A stretch of 37,538 nt of DNA from an uncultured Rikenella sp. (lineage in GTDB: Bacteria > Bacteroidota > Bacteroidia > Bacteroidales > Rikenellaceae), in contig NZ_CANQYJ010000007.1 in assembly GCF_947628055.1 (NCBI RefSeq), forward strand, positions 1 through 37,538, read 5' to 3'. Below the pieces are notes generated by a model. That model did not search any database, was not told where the DNA came from, and saw only the letters and a program-made list of their open reading frames with translations. Positions 8,343 through 14,659 of this stretch are shown piece by piece; positions within the stretch are counted from its first letter, which is position 1; each line of letters starts with the position of its first letter. The translations under genes were made by a program, and so were the position numbers.

Positions 8343-8855
8343 TTAGTATTCCGTCCCGGACACCGATGCCGCTTTGAAGAGGCTGTCTGCCGGCGAGTCG
8401 GCGATCGGGCTTCGGATCAGGTTCGAGATAGGCATATGTTCCTCGCGTACCACCACGGCTTTCGGAAAGACCTCGCGCACCCGGCCCAGCAGCATGGAGG
8501 CCTCGGTCATGTCCAAACAATACCCGACCATCGTCTTGAATGTCGGGTTGGCGTAAACCACTTCGCCCGGAATGCCCGGGAACCGGCTGCGGAACGTGCT
8601 CAGCGCACCGTTAGCCAAACTCCGCCCATTCTGGGTGTTGTCGAAAAAGATGCAAATCCGGTAACCCACACCGATGTCGTTTTTCGGCGATGTGCGAAGC
8701 CCTGCTGCAACGTCGCTGTCGTTGCTCACGGAAACCCGCGCTCCCGTCGAAGCATCCGGCACGCGCAACCGCGCCGTATAGGTGCTCACCCGATCCTGGG
8801 CGCCGGCGGAAAGAGTGACTGCCGCCAAAGTGAAAAGCCATGCGAGTCGTTTCAT
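8343..8855 (-). CDS. Small secreted SPOR-like protein
   Basis: A 170-residue protein with a signal peptide (MKRLAWLFTLAAVTLSAGAQ). The central part (about 65-145), from GYRICIFFDNTQNGRSLANG to AKAVVVREEH-like sequence, has the alternating pattern of a SPOR domain, the fold that binds denuded septal peptidoglycan. This assignment comes from pattern recognition and is moderate in strength. Its start overlaps the stop of the preceding lipoprotein gene (ATGA), so the two are translationally coupled. It sits between the lipoprotein and comF. An envelope or cell-wall role is inferred from the signal peptide and the SPOR-like core. No catalytic motif is visible. Confidence 0.75.
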   Translation of the reverse strand: MKRLAWLFTLAAVTLSAGAQDRVSTYTARLRVPDASTGARVSVSNDSDVAAGLRTSPKNDIGVGYRICIFFDNTQNGRSLANGALSTFRSRFPGIPGEVVYANPTFKTMVGYCLDMTEASMLLGRVREVFPKAVVVREEHMPISNLIRSPIADSPADSLFKAASVSGTEY

Positions 8856-9373
8856 CGTGATAGTCTGAATTCGATCGGATGAGTAAAAAGTCTGTCCGAC
8901 AGTCCCAGCATTTTTTCGCTGGCCCGGCGGTTGAAACGGACGGTCTGCATACGGCCGCCGCAGTCGATGCCCAGCACTCCGGCAATCCGCAGCGGCGGTC
9001 GCCGGCCGGGAGCCTCTCCTTTGCGCAGAAGCATCTTCATAACGGTTTTCAGCCCGTCCTGCGGAACCCGGATACGTACCGGCAGTTCCACCCGATTATA
9101 ACCCGGAGGCACCGTGACAGGCTGCAAAAGCGTCACCACTCCCAAAACCCGTTTCCCCCGCCGCACTTCAAACCGGGCGCTGCCAAAGGTAACGTTTTTT
9201 TTGTTCCCGTTGTACAGCGGCACGACGGCCGTTCCCTCCGCCGAACCGAAGCCCAAGGTCTCGGTTCGGAAAGCCTCGACCGGGCCGCAGTCGATCTTCG
9301 CTAATTTTCCTGTCGCGCAGGCATTCAGCAACAGGACTAAGAGGAGCGGGGTCAGTATCTTGATTGTCTTCAT
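8852..9373 (-). CDS. Small lipoprotein, possible LEA-type-2-like fold
   Basis: A 173-residue predicted lipoprotein: MKTIKILTPLLLVLLLNACA has a hydrophobic core and a lipobox ending at Cys-19. The mature part is all-beta in character, with a segment from FGSARFEVRRGKRVLGVV to PPGYNRVELPVRIRV that resembles late-embryogenesis-abundant type 2 (WHy-like) beta sandwiches. I offer that only as a possibility. The start at 9373 overlaps the menaquinone methyltransferase stop by ATGA, and its own stop overlaps the SPOR-like start in the same way. The frame stays open upstream through the methyltransferase gene, but that extension is antisense-like and glycine/arginine-rich, so the lipoprotein start is preferred. 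Confidence 0.8.
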   Translation of the reverse strand: MKTIKILTPLLLVLLLNACATGKLAKIDCGPVEAFRTETLGFGSAEGTAVVPLYNGNKKNVTFGSARFEVRRGKRVLGVVTLLQPVTVPPGYNRVELPVRIRVPQDGLKTVMKMLLRKGEAPGRRPPLRIAGVLGIDCGGRMQTVRFNRRASEKMLGLSDRLFTHPIEFRLSR

Positions 9374-10107
9374 CGTTTTCCTGGTTTTCCGGCTGTGTAT
9401 ATCGTAGCGATCCCCCCCATGAGCACTTTCATCTGCGGATCGGCGAACCCGGCCTCCGCCAGCATGCCGCAGAATCGCTCCCCGTATGGAAATTCGCCCA
9501 CGGACTCCGGCAAATAAGTGTAGGCCCGCGCATCTTTTGAAACCAAACGTCCGATTTCCGGCAGGATCCGCCGGAAATAGAACCGGTAAAGCCGGCCCGG
9601 AACATTGTGTTCGGATGGCATCGAAAATTCCAGAATATAAGCCCGCCCGCCCACGGCCAGCACGCGGTACATTTCGCGCAGCCCTTTCGGCAAGTCCTCG
9701 AAATTCCGCACCCCAAAGCCGCAGGTCACCGCCTCGAACGCCCCGTCCGCGAAGGGCAACGCCTCCGCATCGCCTTCGATCATCGGGAACTCCCGCCCGG
9801 GAAAACGAGCCGCCACTTTTTCGCGCCCGATGCGCAGCATGCCGGGCGAAAGATCCATGCCGGTCACGGCGGCCGCCGGCAAAGCATGCCCCACGGCAAT
9901 AGCCAGGTCGCCCGTCCCCGTGGCCATGTCCAGCACGCTCTGCGGGGCCTGCCGGCGGATCATCCGGACGACCTGGGCCCGCCACCGCCGGTCGATATTC
10001 ATCGACAGCAAGTGGTTCAGCAGGTCGTAACGCCGCGCTATGGAGTCGAACATTTCGCGAACCTGCTCTTTTTTGCCGGCCGGGTTTTCGTCGTGCGGTT
10101 TTATCAT
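9370..10107 (-). CDS. ubiE: Demethylmenaquinone methyltransferase
   Basis: A 245-residue class I SAM-dependent methyltransferase of the UbiE/MenG family, which performs the final C-methylation of demethylmenaquinone to menaquinone, the respiratory quinone of Bacteroidota. The N-terminal signature VREMFDSIARRYDLLNHLLS is typical. The SAM motif is VLDMATGTGDLAIAVG, followed by GMDLSPGMLRIGREK and the later family motif GFGVRNFEDLPKGLREMYRV. Since this phylum normally makes menaquinone only, menG is an equally good name. The ATG at 10107 overlaps the permease stop by 4 nt, so translation of the two is probably coupled. Confidence 0.95.
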   Translation of the reverse strand: MIKPHDENPAGKKEQVREMFDSIARRYDLLNHLLSMNIDRRWRAQVVRMIRRQAPQSVLDMATGTGDLAIAVGHALPAAAVTGMDLSPGMLRIGREKVAARFPGREFPMIEGDAEALPFADGAFEAVTCGFGVRNFEDLPKGLREMYRVLAVGGRAYILEFSMPSEHNVPGRLYRFYFRRILPEIGRLVSKDARAYTYLPESVGEFPYGERFCGMLAEAGFADPQMKVLMGGIATIYTAGKPGKR

Positions 10108-11369
10108 TGGAATCGGATCGATTTGTCGGGCGCGATGCGCGCGATAATGGCCGCAGGCAATGCCATAGCGAGTGTAATGACCGCCAGCGTTCCCAAGTTG
10201 AGCAGGACGACCTGCGCCCACTCCACCCGCACCGGCACGGCCGCCATCATATAGTTTTCCGGGTCGAGGGTCACCCATCCCGTATGCTGTTGTACGAGGC
10301 ACAAGACCAGCCCCGCGAGGTTCCCCCACAGAAGCCCCCGCAGGGTGATGCGCACCGAGCGCAGGATGAAAATGCGCTGCAAAACCGCATTGCGCATCCC
10401 CAGGGCTTTCAGTATGCCGATCGTCCGGGTCTGCTCTATCGCCACGATCAGGACGCCGGAGGCCATATTGACCACCGCGACCACCAGCATGATGACGATC
10501 ACGATAGCGGTATTCAGCTCCAGCATCTCCAGCCAGTCGAATATCTGCGGATAACGCTCTTCGACCGTCGCCACCTCGAGGCTTTGCGCAGCCTCGTCCG
10601 ATGCGGGAGCGCCCCAGCCCTCCAACACCAGCGCCGGATGCAGCGTTTCCGCCAACGACAAAGCGACTTGTTCGCGGTCGGCGCCGGGTGCCACGGCAAT
10701 CTCGTATCCGCCGATCTGCTCCCGGCTCCAACCGTTCAGCCGCTGCACCACGCTCAGGTCGCCGATGACCGTCATCCGGTCGAACTCTTCCATGCCGCTG
10801 TCGTATATTCCCGCTACCCGCAGCCGGTCGCGCCGGGGGGCGTCGCCGCCCACGAACAGCACTTCAAACCGGTCGCCTAAGCCCAAACGCATGGAGCGGC
10901 TCAAGGTCTGCGAGATCACCGCATCGCGGTTCCGCCGGGTGTCCGTGTACGCCGGAATGTGTCCGGCGACCATCTGTTTATGGAGGAAAGAGGTGTCGCT
11001 TTCCGGGGCGAACCCTTTGAGCACGATGCCTGCCAGGAGACTGTCGCCGCGAATGATGCCTGCTTTGGCCGCGAACCGCTGGACGTGGGCCACGCCGTCC
11101 GCCGCAGCGATCCCGGCGACCGACAAAGAGTCGCAAGTCACCGGAAGCGCTTCATAGGAGTTGCCGCTGCCCCCCGCTGTCACCTGAATATCGGAGGCGA
11201 AGCCGGAAAGTTTCGCCGTAATCGTGCTGCTGAATCCGTTCGCCACCCCCAGTGCGACCAGCATCACGGCTGCGCTGACCGCCACGCAAAGTGTGGCGAC
11301 CCGCAGCATGATGCCGGCTTTGCGTCCCCCGCCGCTCAGTCGCCGGGCTATGAAGGTTTCGAGTATCAA
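10104..11369 (-). CDS. ABC transporter permease, LolC/LolE (FtsX) type
   Basis: A 421-residue permease with the FtsX/MacB topology: an N-terminal membrane helix (about 22-45, LRVATLCVAVSAAVMLVALG), a periplasmic domain to about residue 285, and three C-terminal helices (IVIVIMLVVAVVNMASGVLI and two more after ILRSVRITLRGLLWG). The start FIARRL and the helix pattern are those of lipoprotein-releasing LolC/LolE proteins, which extract lipoproteins from the inner membrane with the ATPase LolD. LolD is not in the window. The start codon is TTG at 11369, chosen because it gives the conserved LETFIARRL N-terminus. A TACTTTTG -7 box lies 22 nt upstream. Confidence 0.88.
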   Translation of the reverse strand: MILETFIARRLSGGGRKAGIMLRVATLCVAVSAAVMLVALGVANGFSSTITAKLSGFASDIQVTAGGSGNSYEALPVTCDSLSVAGIAAADGVAHVQRFAAKAGIIRGDSLLAGIVLKGFAPESDTSFLHKQMVAGHIPAYTDTRRNRDAVISQTLSRSMRLGLGDRFEVLFVGGDAPRRDRLRVAGIYDSGMEEFDRMTVIGDLSVVQRLNGWSREQIGGYEIAVAPGADREQVALSLAETLHPALVLEGWGAPASDEAAQSLEVATVEERYPQIFDWLEMLELNTAIVIVIMLVVAVVNMASGVLIVAIEQTRTIGILKALGMRNAVLQRIFILRSVRITLRGLLWGNLAGLVLCLVQQHTGWVTLDPENYMMAAVPVRVEWAQVVLLNLGTLAVITLAMALPAAIIARIAPDKSIRFQ

Positions 11370-11391
11370 ACGGCCTGTGGTTTATTCCCTG

Positions 11392-11399
11392 CAAAAGTA
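11392..11399 (-). promoter_or_regulatory. -7 box (TACTTTTG) of the permease-to-metalloprotease operon
   Basis: An exact TAnnTTTG match on the minus strand. The predicted start of transcription is near 11386, giving a leader of about 17 nt before the TTG start at 11369. Its upstream part lies back to back with the tRNA-His promoter. Confidence 0.65.
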
Positions 11400-11408
11400 G
11401 CTGAAATT

Positions 11409-11440
11409 TTTGGGAAGTTCGGAAAAGTGTTGTACTTTTG
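11409..11440 (+). promoter_or_regulatory. Promoter of tRNA-His (TTTG-N20-TACTTTTG)
   Basis: A textbook Bacteroidota promoter: TTTG at 11409-11412, a 20-nt spacer, and TACTTTTG at 11433-11440. Predicted +1 falls at 11446-11447, practically the first base of the tRNA. Confidence 0.85.
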
Positions 11441-11445
11441 CCCCC

Positions 11446-11520
11446 GGTGGATGTAGTTCAGTTGGTCAGAACGCTTGATTGTGGTTCAAGAGGTCGTCGG
11501 TTCGAGCCCGATCTTCCACC
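11446..11520 (+). tRNA. tRNA-His (anticodon GTG)
   Basis: The cloverleaf is complete. The acceptor strand starts with the extra G-1 (11446) opposite C73 (11520), the identity element of tRNA-His. The D-arm includes AGTTGGTCAGAAC. The anticodon stem CTTGA/TCAAG encloses the 7-nt loop TTGTGGT with GTG at 11481-11483. The T-arm has TTCGAGC. One T-T mismatch occurs near the base of the acceptor stem. No CCA is encoded. The gene has a perfect promoter directly upstream and a terminator 12 nt downstream. Confidence 0.97.
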
Positions 11521-11531
11521 CTTTAGGATGC

Positions 11532-11570
11532 AAAAAGGCTTGCGCAATATTATCATGCGCAAGCCTTTTT
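11532..11570. terminator. Bidirectional terminator between tRNA-His and hsp20
   Basis: A 15-bp perfect stem (11532-11546 with 11556-11570) begins with AAAAA and ends with TTTTT, with a 9-nt loop. It can end transcription both of tRNA-His (plus) and of hsp20 (minus, stop at 11601). Confidence 0.92.
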
Positions 11571-11600
11571 CGCGTTTCCGGCAAGACCGGTCGGGCCGGA

Positions 11601-12029
11601 CTATTTGATCTCGATTTCCTTGGATGCCGGAGCCATTTCCTCTTCTTTCTTCTTGGGAATGTCGATGGTCAGCACGCCGTTCTCGACGCGGGCTTCGATC
11701 TTCTCCTTGTAGATATTCTCCGGCAGGATCATGCTCTGCTGGAAGTGCGAGTAGTAGAATTCGCGCCGCAGGTAGCGGCCTTCCTCGTTCTGCTCGTTGT
11801 TTTCGGCGCTTTTGTCCATCGTAACGATCAGTTGGTTGTCGTCTTCGATCCGGATTTTGAAATCCTCTTTGGTCATTCCGGGAGCGGCCAGTTCGACTTC
11901 GTACCGGTTCTCGGTCTCGCGGATGTTGATGGCCGGCGAGTTGCTGTTGGTTTTGGCGAGCCATTCGTTGCCGAAGAAATCGTTGAATATCGACGGCAGC
12001 CAGTTCTGTGATCTTTTTGCAGGAATCAT
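11601..12029 (-). CDS. Small heat-shock protein, Hsp20/alpha-crystallin family
   Basis: A 142-residue small heat-shock protein, an ATP-independent holdase that keeps unfolding proteins soluble, often for later rescue by ClpB and DnaK. The alpha-crystallin domain spans about residues 30-125: INIRETENRYEVELAAPGMT at its beginning, FKIRIEDDNQLIVTMDK in the middle, and the conserved A-x-x-x-NGVLTI stretch (ARVENGVLTIDIPKK) near the end. The N-terminal WLPSIFNDFF is typical of Bacteroidota members. The gene is monocistronic between a bidirectional terminator and a divergent outer-membrane gene. An inverted repeat in the divergent gap (12136-12166) is a plausible operator. Confidence 0.95.
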   Translation of the reverse strand: MIPAKRSQNWLPSIFNDFFGNEWLAKTNSNSPAINIRETENRYEVELAAPGMTKEDFKIRIEDDNQLIVTMDKSAENNEQNEEGRYLRREFYYSHFQQSMILPENIYKEKIEARVENGVLTIDIPKKKEEEMAPASKEIEIK

Positions 12030-12135
12030 AATAGTTTATACATTAAAAGGTTAAACGTCTTGTTCGGCGGCTCCTGGGGAGCCGGTTGTCGAACGGAACA
12101 GCTGCAAAGGGTATGCCACGACCGTAAAAGGGACG

Positions 12136-12166
12136 ATCTGACAGAAACTATATGTCAGATTGTCAG
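12136..12166. promoter_or_regulatory. Inverted repeat, possible heat-shock operator
   Basis: ATCTGACA (12136-12143) and TGTCAGAT (12153-12160) form a perfect 8-bp inverted repeat with a 9-nt spacer. A third half-site, TGTCAG, follows directly at 12161-12166. The array lies between the divergent hsp20 and outer-membrane genes. TGACA/TGTCA half-sites also occur in front of clpB (19723-19752). The regulator is unknown, and the sequence is not CIRCE (TTAGCACTC-N9-GAGTGCTAA). Confidence 0.5.
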
Positions 12167-12189
12167 TGCGAACATTCCGGATTAATGCG

Positions 12190-12197
12190 TACCTTTG
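12190..12197 (+). promoter_or_regulatory. -7 box (TACCTTTG) of the outer-membrane protein gene
   Basis: An exact TAnnTTTG match, 35 nt before the start codon at 12233. The TGTCAG half-sites lie just upstream of its -33 region. The only TTG nearby is spaced too far (27 nt), so activation or a weak -33 is likely. Confidence 0.55.
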
Positions 12198-12232
12198 GAA
12201 CATTTGAAAAAGGGTTTAATTTTTATTTCGCG

Positions 12233-13309
12233 ATGTGCAGAAAATGGGCGTTTGCAGCGCTGGCCTGTCTGATGTGTTCGTTTGCGGCGGGAGCGCAGTC
12301 CGAGGCTGATACGGCGGGGGCCGTAAAGTTCGATTACGATGTGCGGCTGGGGGCTTTCCTCGACAACGGGGAGTACAGTTCGGATTACAAGGCTCCGCAG
12401 ACTTTATCGGGGGCTTATGTCATCCCGACAGTGGGGCTGCGCTTCGGGGCCGGACACCGGATCATGACGGGGATCAGTTTCTTGCAGCAATTCGGACAGA
12501 AGCCGTTCGGCGAGGTGCCGGATTTTCTGGCGTACTATAATTATAAGGGACGGGTGTTCGACGGGTTCGGCGGGCTGCTGCCGCGGGATGAGATGAAGGG
12601 CTATTATTCGCGGGCGCTCTTTTCGGATTCGGTGGGCTATTTCAAACACACGCTGGCGGGTGCTTTGCTGCAATGGGAGGGCGAACGCGGACAGATCGAG
12701 GCTTTCTTCGACTGGAATGCGGAGGATACCGAGACGGGCAAGGAGTCGTTCATGGCGGGTTTGGCCGGGCGGCTGGATTTGGGACGGCGCAGGCTGTTCT
12801 GTGTGGGGCTGGCGGGCTATATGTACCATTATCGGCCGGGAACGAAAAGCGTGGAGGAGGGTCTTTCGCAGAATTTCCTGGTGGATAATGTCATGTACCA
12901 TGTGTATGGCGGGGTGGATTTAGGGGCGGTTACGGCGCTGGATATTCTGTCGATAGATGCGGGGATCGTGGGCTCGATGTCGCGCGGACGAATCGAGGTG
13001 GGTAATGCGGGGGGCTGGACGGCGCGGGCCGGTTTCCATGCGCGGTTCAATATCGAGTGGCACGGCTGGGGATTGGAGGATACTTTCTTCGCGGGCAAGG
13101 GATTGATGCCGTTGTGGAATGCTTACGGAACGCTGGTTTACTGGGGCGATGCGTTTTACAATGCGTCGGTTTATAACCGGACGGACTTGTACTGGGCCAA
13201 GACTTTGGGCCGCCGGCTGTCGATTCGGGCTGCGCTGGTGTTCCACCAGACGGCGCAGGGGGTAGATTTCTGCCAGCAGGCGTCGGTGCGGGTGCATTTG
13301 TGGAAATAG
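12233..13309 (+). CDS. Predicted outer-membrane beta-barrel protein of unknown function
   Basis: A 358-residue protein with a cleavable signal peptide (MCRKWAFAALACLMCSFAAG then AQS). The mature sequence is rich in alternating aromatic and glycine-containing beta strands (for example YVIPTVGLRFGAGHRIMTGI, AGLAGRLDLGRRRLFCVGLA, FHARFNIEWHGWGLEDTFF) and ends with alternating hydrophobics, QASVRVHLWK, a barrel-like C-terminus. The pattern suggests a porin-like or structural outer-membrane barrel. I do not recognise a specific family. The start at 12233 is preferred over the one at 12152 because it begins the signal peptide and lies after the -7 box. It is divergent from hsp20. Confidence 0.75.
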   Translation: MCRKWAFAALACLMCSFAAGAQSEADTAGAVKFDYDVRLGAFLDNGEYSSDYKAPQTLSGAYVIPTVGLRFGAGHRIMTGISFLQQFGQKPFGEVPDFLAYYNYKGRVFDGFGGLLPRDEMKGYYSRALFSDSVGYFKHTLAGALLQWEGERGQIEAFFDWNAEDTETGKESFMAGLAGRLDLGRRRLFCVGLAGYMYHYRPGTKSVEEGLSQNFLVDNVMYHVYGGVDLGAVTALDILSIDAGIVGSMSRGRIEVGNAGGWTARAGFHARFNIEWHGWGLEDTFFAGKGLMPLWNAYGTLVYWGDAFYNASVYNRTDLYWAKTLGRRLSIRAALVFHQTAQGVDFCQQASVRVHLWK

Positions 13310-13499
13310 GTCGAACGAACGGGTTATCGTGCCTCTGTCCGGCGATTTTTGCCGCGGGATGTTTTTTCTCCGCCGGATGGTTGTATGTTGTGTTGTCTGT
13401 CGGGTAATGACGGTCTGTGCTGCTACGCGAATGCACGGGCTTGTATTGAGTTTCCGCGCCAGCGGTGGCCGCGGTCGCAACGGCACCTGACTCGGGAGA

Positions 13500-13733
13500 T
13501 TCTGCCTTAAAAGATGGGCGCGAGGCCGAATACGCAGAACTTTTTATCGTATAGTTATTTTAGACACCGGCAAGCTTTTGCAATGTCGTCGGTGATCTCC
13601 CTATGTCAGGCCGGAGCCATCCCGGGCGGAAGGTGCCGCTCGGCACTCGAGCCGGACCTGTAACTGCCTTAAACAGTCCCCGCTGGCTCCGGCCCGTGTG
13701 AAAAAAGTCGTTTTAAAAATTGTAGGGTTTATT
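13500..13733. repeat. Mosaic intergenic repeat (copy B)
   Basis: The gap from 13310 to 13811 has no gene. From about 13507 it carries modules shared with the gap near 22.6 kb. One is GATGGGCGCGAGG with its following AT-rich stretch. Another is a hairpin copy GGTGCCGCTCGGCACTCGA at 13632. A third is an inverted block that, read on the minus strand, runs CCCTACAATTTTTAAAA into a CACACGGGC motif; it is found in direct orientation at about 22691-22721. Relative to that copy, this one appears to carry an extra piece of about 65 nt containing the hairpin module. The first 170 nt of the gap show nothing I recognise. Confidence 0.65.
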
Positions 13734-13734
13734 T

Positions 13735-13796
13735 AGCATTGTGTCGTGCGGGACTGCCCTTTCAAGAAAGGACAGTCCCGCACGGCACAGTGCAAT
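13735..13796 (-). terminator. Long hairpin downstream of lpxA, built from a repeat module
   Basis: The core stem pairs 13746-13763 with 13766-13783 (18 positions, one mismatch), and pairing continues imperfectly to about 13735/13796. It lies 16 nt past the lpxA stop at 13812. A T-run is weak, so efficiency is uncertain. The left arm and its flank, TTTATTTAGCATTG plus CGTGCGGGACTG, recur after clpB at about 22442-22470, so the hairpin belongs to the repeat family. Confidence 0.55.
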
Positions 13797-13811
13797 TAAC
13801 CGATCGACCGG

Positions 13812-14615
13812 TTATTCCTCGTCCTGATCTTTCGTCCGCGACTGATACGGCTTGATGACCCCCCGTTTTGATCCGGCAAAGAAAGCCAGCATCTCCCGTT
13901 TGGCATCCGAGTCAGGCATCTGCTCCTGGAGTATCCCGCAAGCCTTGCCATAAGAGTAGCCGTTCTGGAACATGATCCGGCAAATATCCATGATCTCGTT
14001 GATCTGTTCCGAGGTAAACCCCCGCCGGCGCAGCCCGATCGAATTGACCCCCACGTACGACGCCGGATTGTGCGCCACCTTGATGAACGGTGGAATATCC
14101 TTTCCCACCATCGTCCCCCCGCTGGTCATAGCATGCTTTCCCACGCGGCAGAACTGGTGTATCGCCGTATGCCCCCCCAGAATCGCCCAATCGTCCAATT
14201 CGACCTCCCCCGCCAGCGACACATTGTTCGCCAAGATGCAGTGATCCCCCACCACGCAGTCATGCCCCACATGCGCATAGGCCATGATCAAAGTATCGCT
14301 CCCCACAATGGTCGTTCCTTTCGCTGCCGTGCCTCGATTGACCGTCGCACACTCCCGGATCATCGTTCTGTCGCCGATCACCGCCGTCGTCTCCTCGCCT
14401 CTGAACTTGAGGTCTTGCGGAATCCCGGCGACCGACGCCCCGCTGAATATGCGGCATTCGCGCCCGATCACCGCCCCGTCGTTGATCACGGCATTCGGGC
14501 CGATCCACGTTCCGTCGCCGACGGTCACCCGGCCGGCGATATATGCAAAAGGCTCTACCGTAACGTTTTCGCCCAGTTTAGCGTCCGGATGGACATAGGC
14601 CAAGGGATGTATCAT
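13812..14615 (-). CDS. lpxA: UDP-N-acetylglucosamine acyltransferase
   Basis: A 267-residue LpxA, which adds the O-3 acyl chain to UDP-GlcNAc in the first step of lipid A synthesis. The left-handed beta-helix is evident from hexapeptide repeats over residues about 1-190. AYAHVGHDC contains the catalytic base equivalent to E. coli His-125 (H118 here), followed by ILANNVSLAGEVELDDWAIL and GGHTAIHQFCRVG. The C-terminal helical part starts at GLRRRGFTSEQI. Length is typical. It follows lpxC-fabZ by 44 nt on the same strand, so the two are co-transcribed. Confidence 0.97.
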   Translation of the reverse strand: MIHPLAYVHPDAKLGENVTVEPFAYIAGRVTVGDGTWIGPNAVINDGAVIGRECRIFSGASVAGIPQDLKFRGEETTAVIGDRTMIRECATVNRGTAAKGTTIVGSDTLIMAYAHVGHDCVVGDHCILANNVSLAGEVELDDWAILGGHTAIHQFCRVGKHAMTSGGTMVGKDIPPFIKVAHNPASYVGVNSIGLRRRGFTSEQINEIMDICRIMFQNGYSYGKACGILQEQMPDSDAKREMLAFFAGSKRGVIKPYQSRTKDQDEE

Positions 14616-14659
14616 GCTTTTTCTGAAAGTCTAAAAATACTCGTTCCGGAAACCGGATA

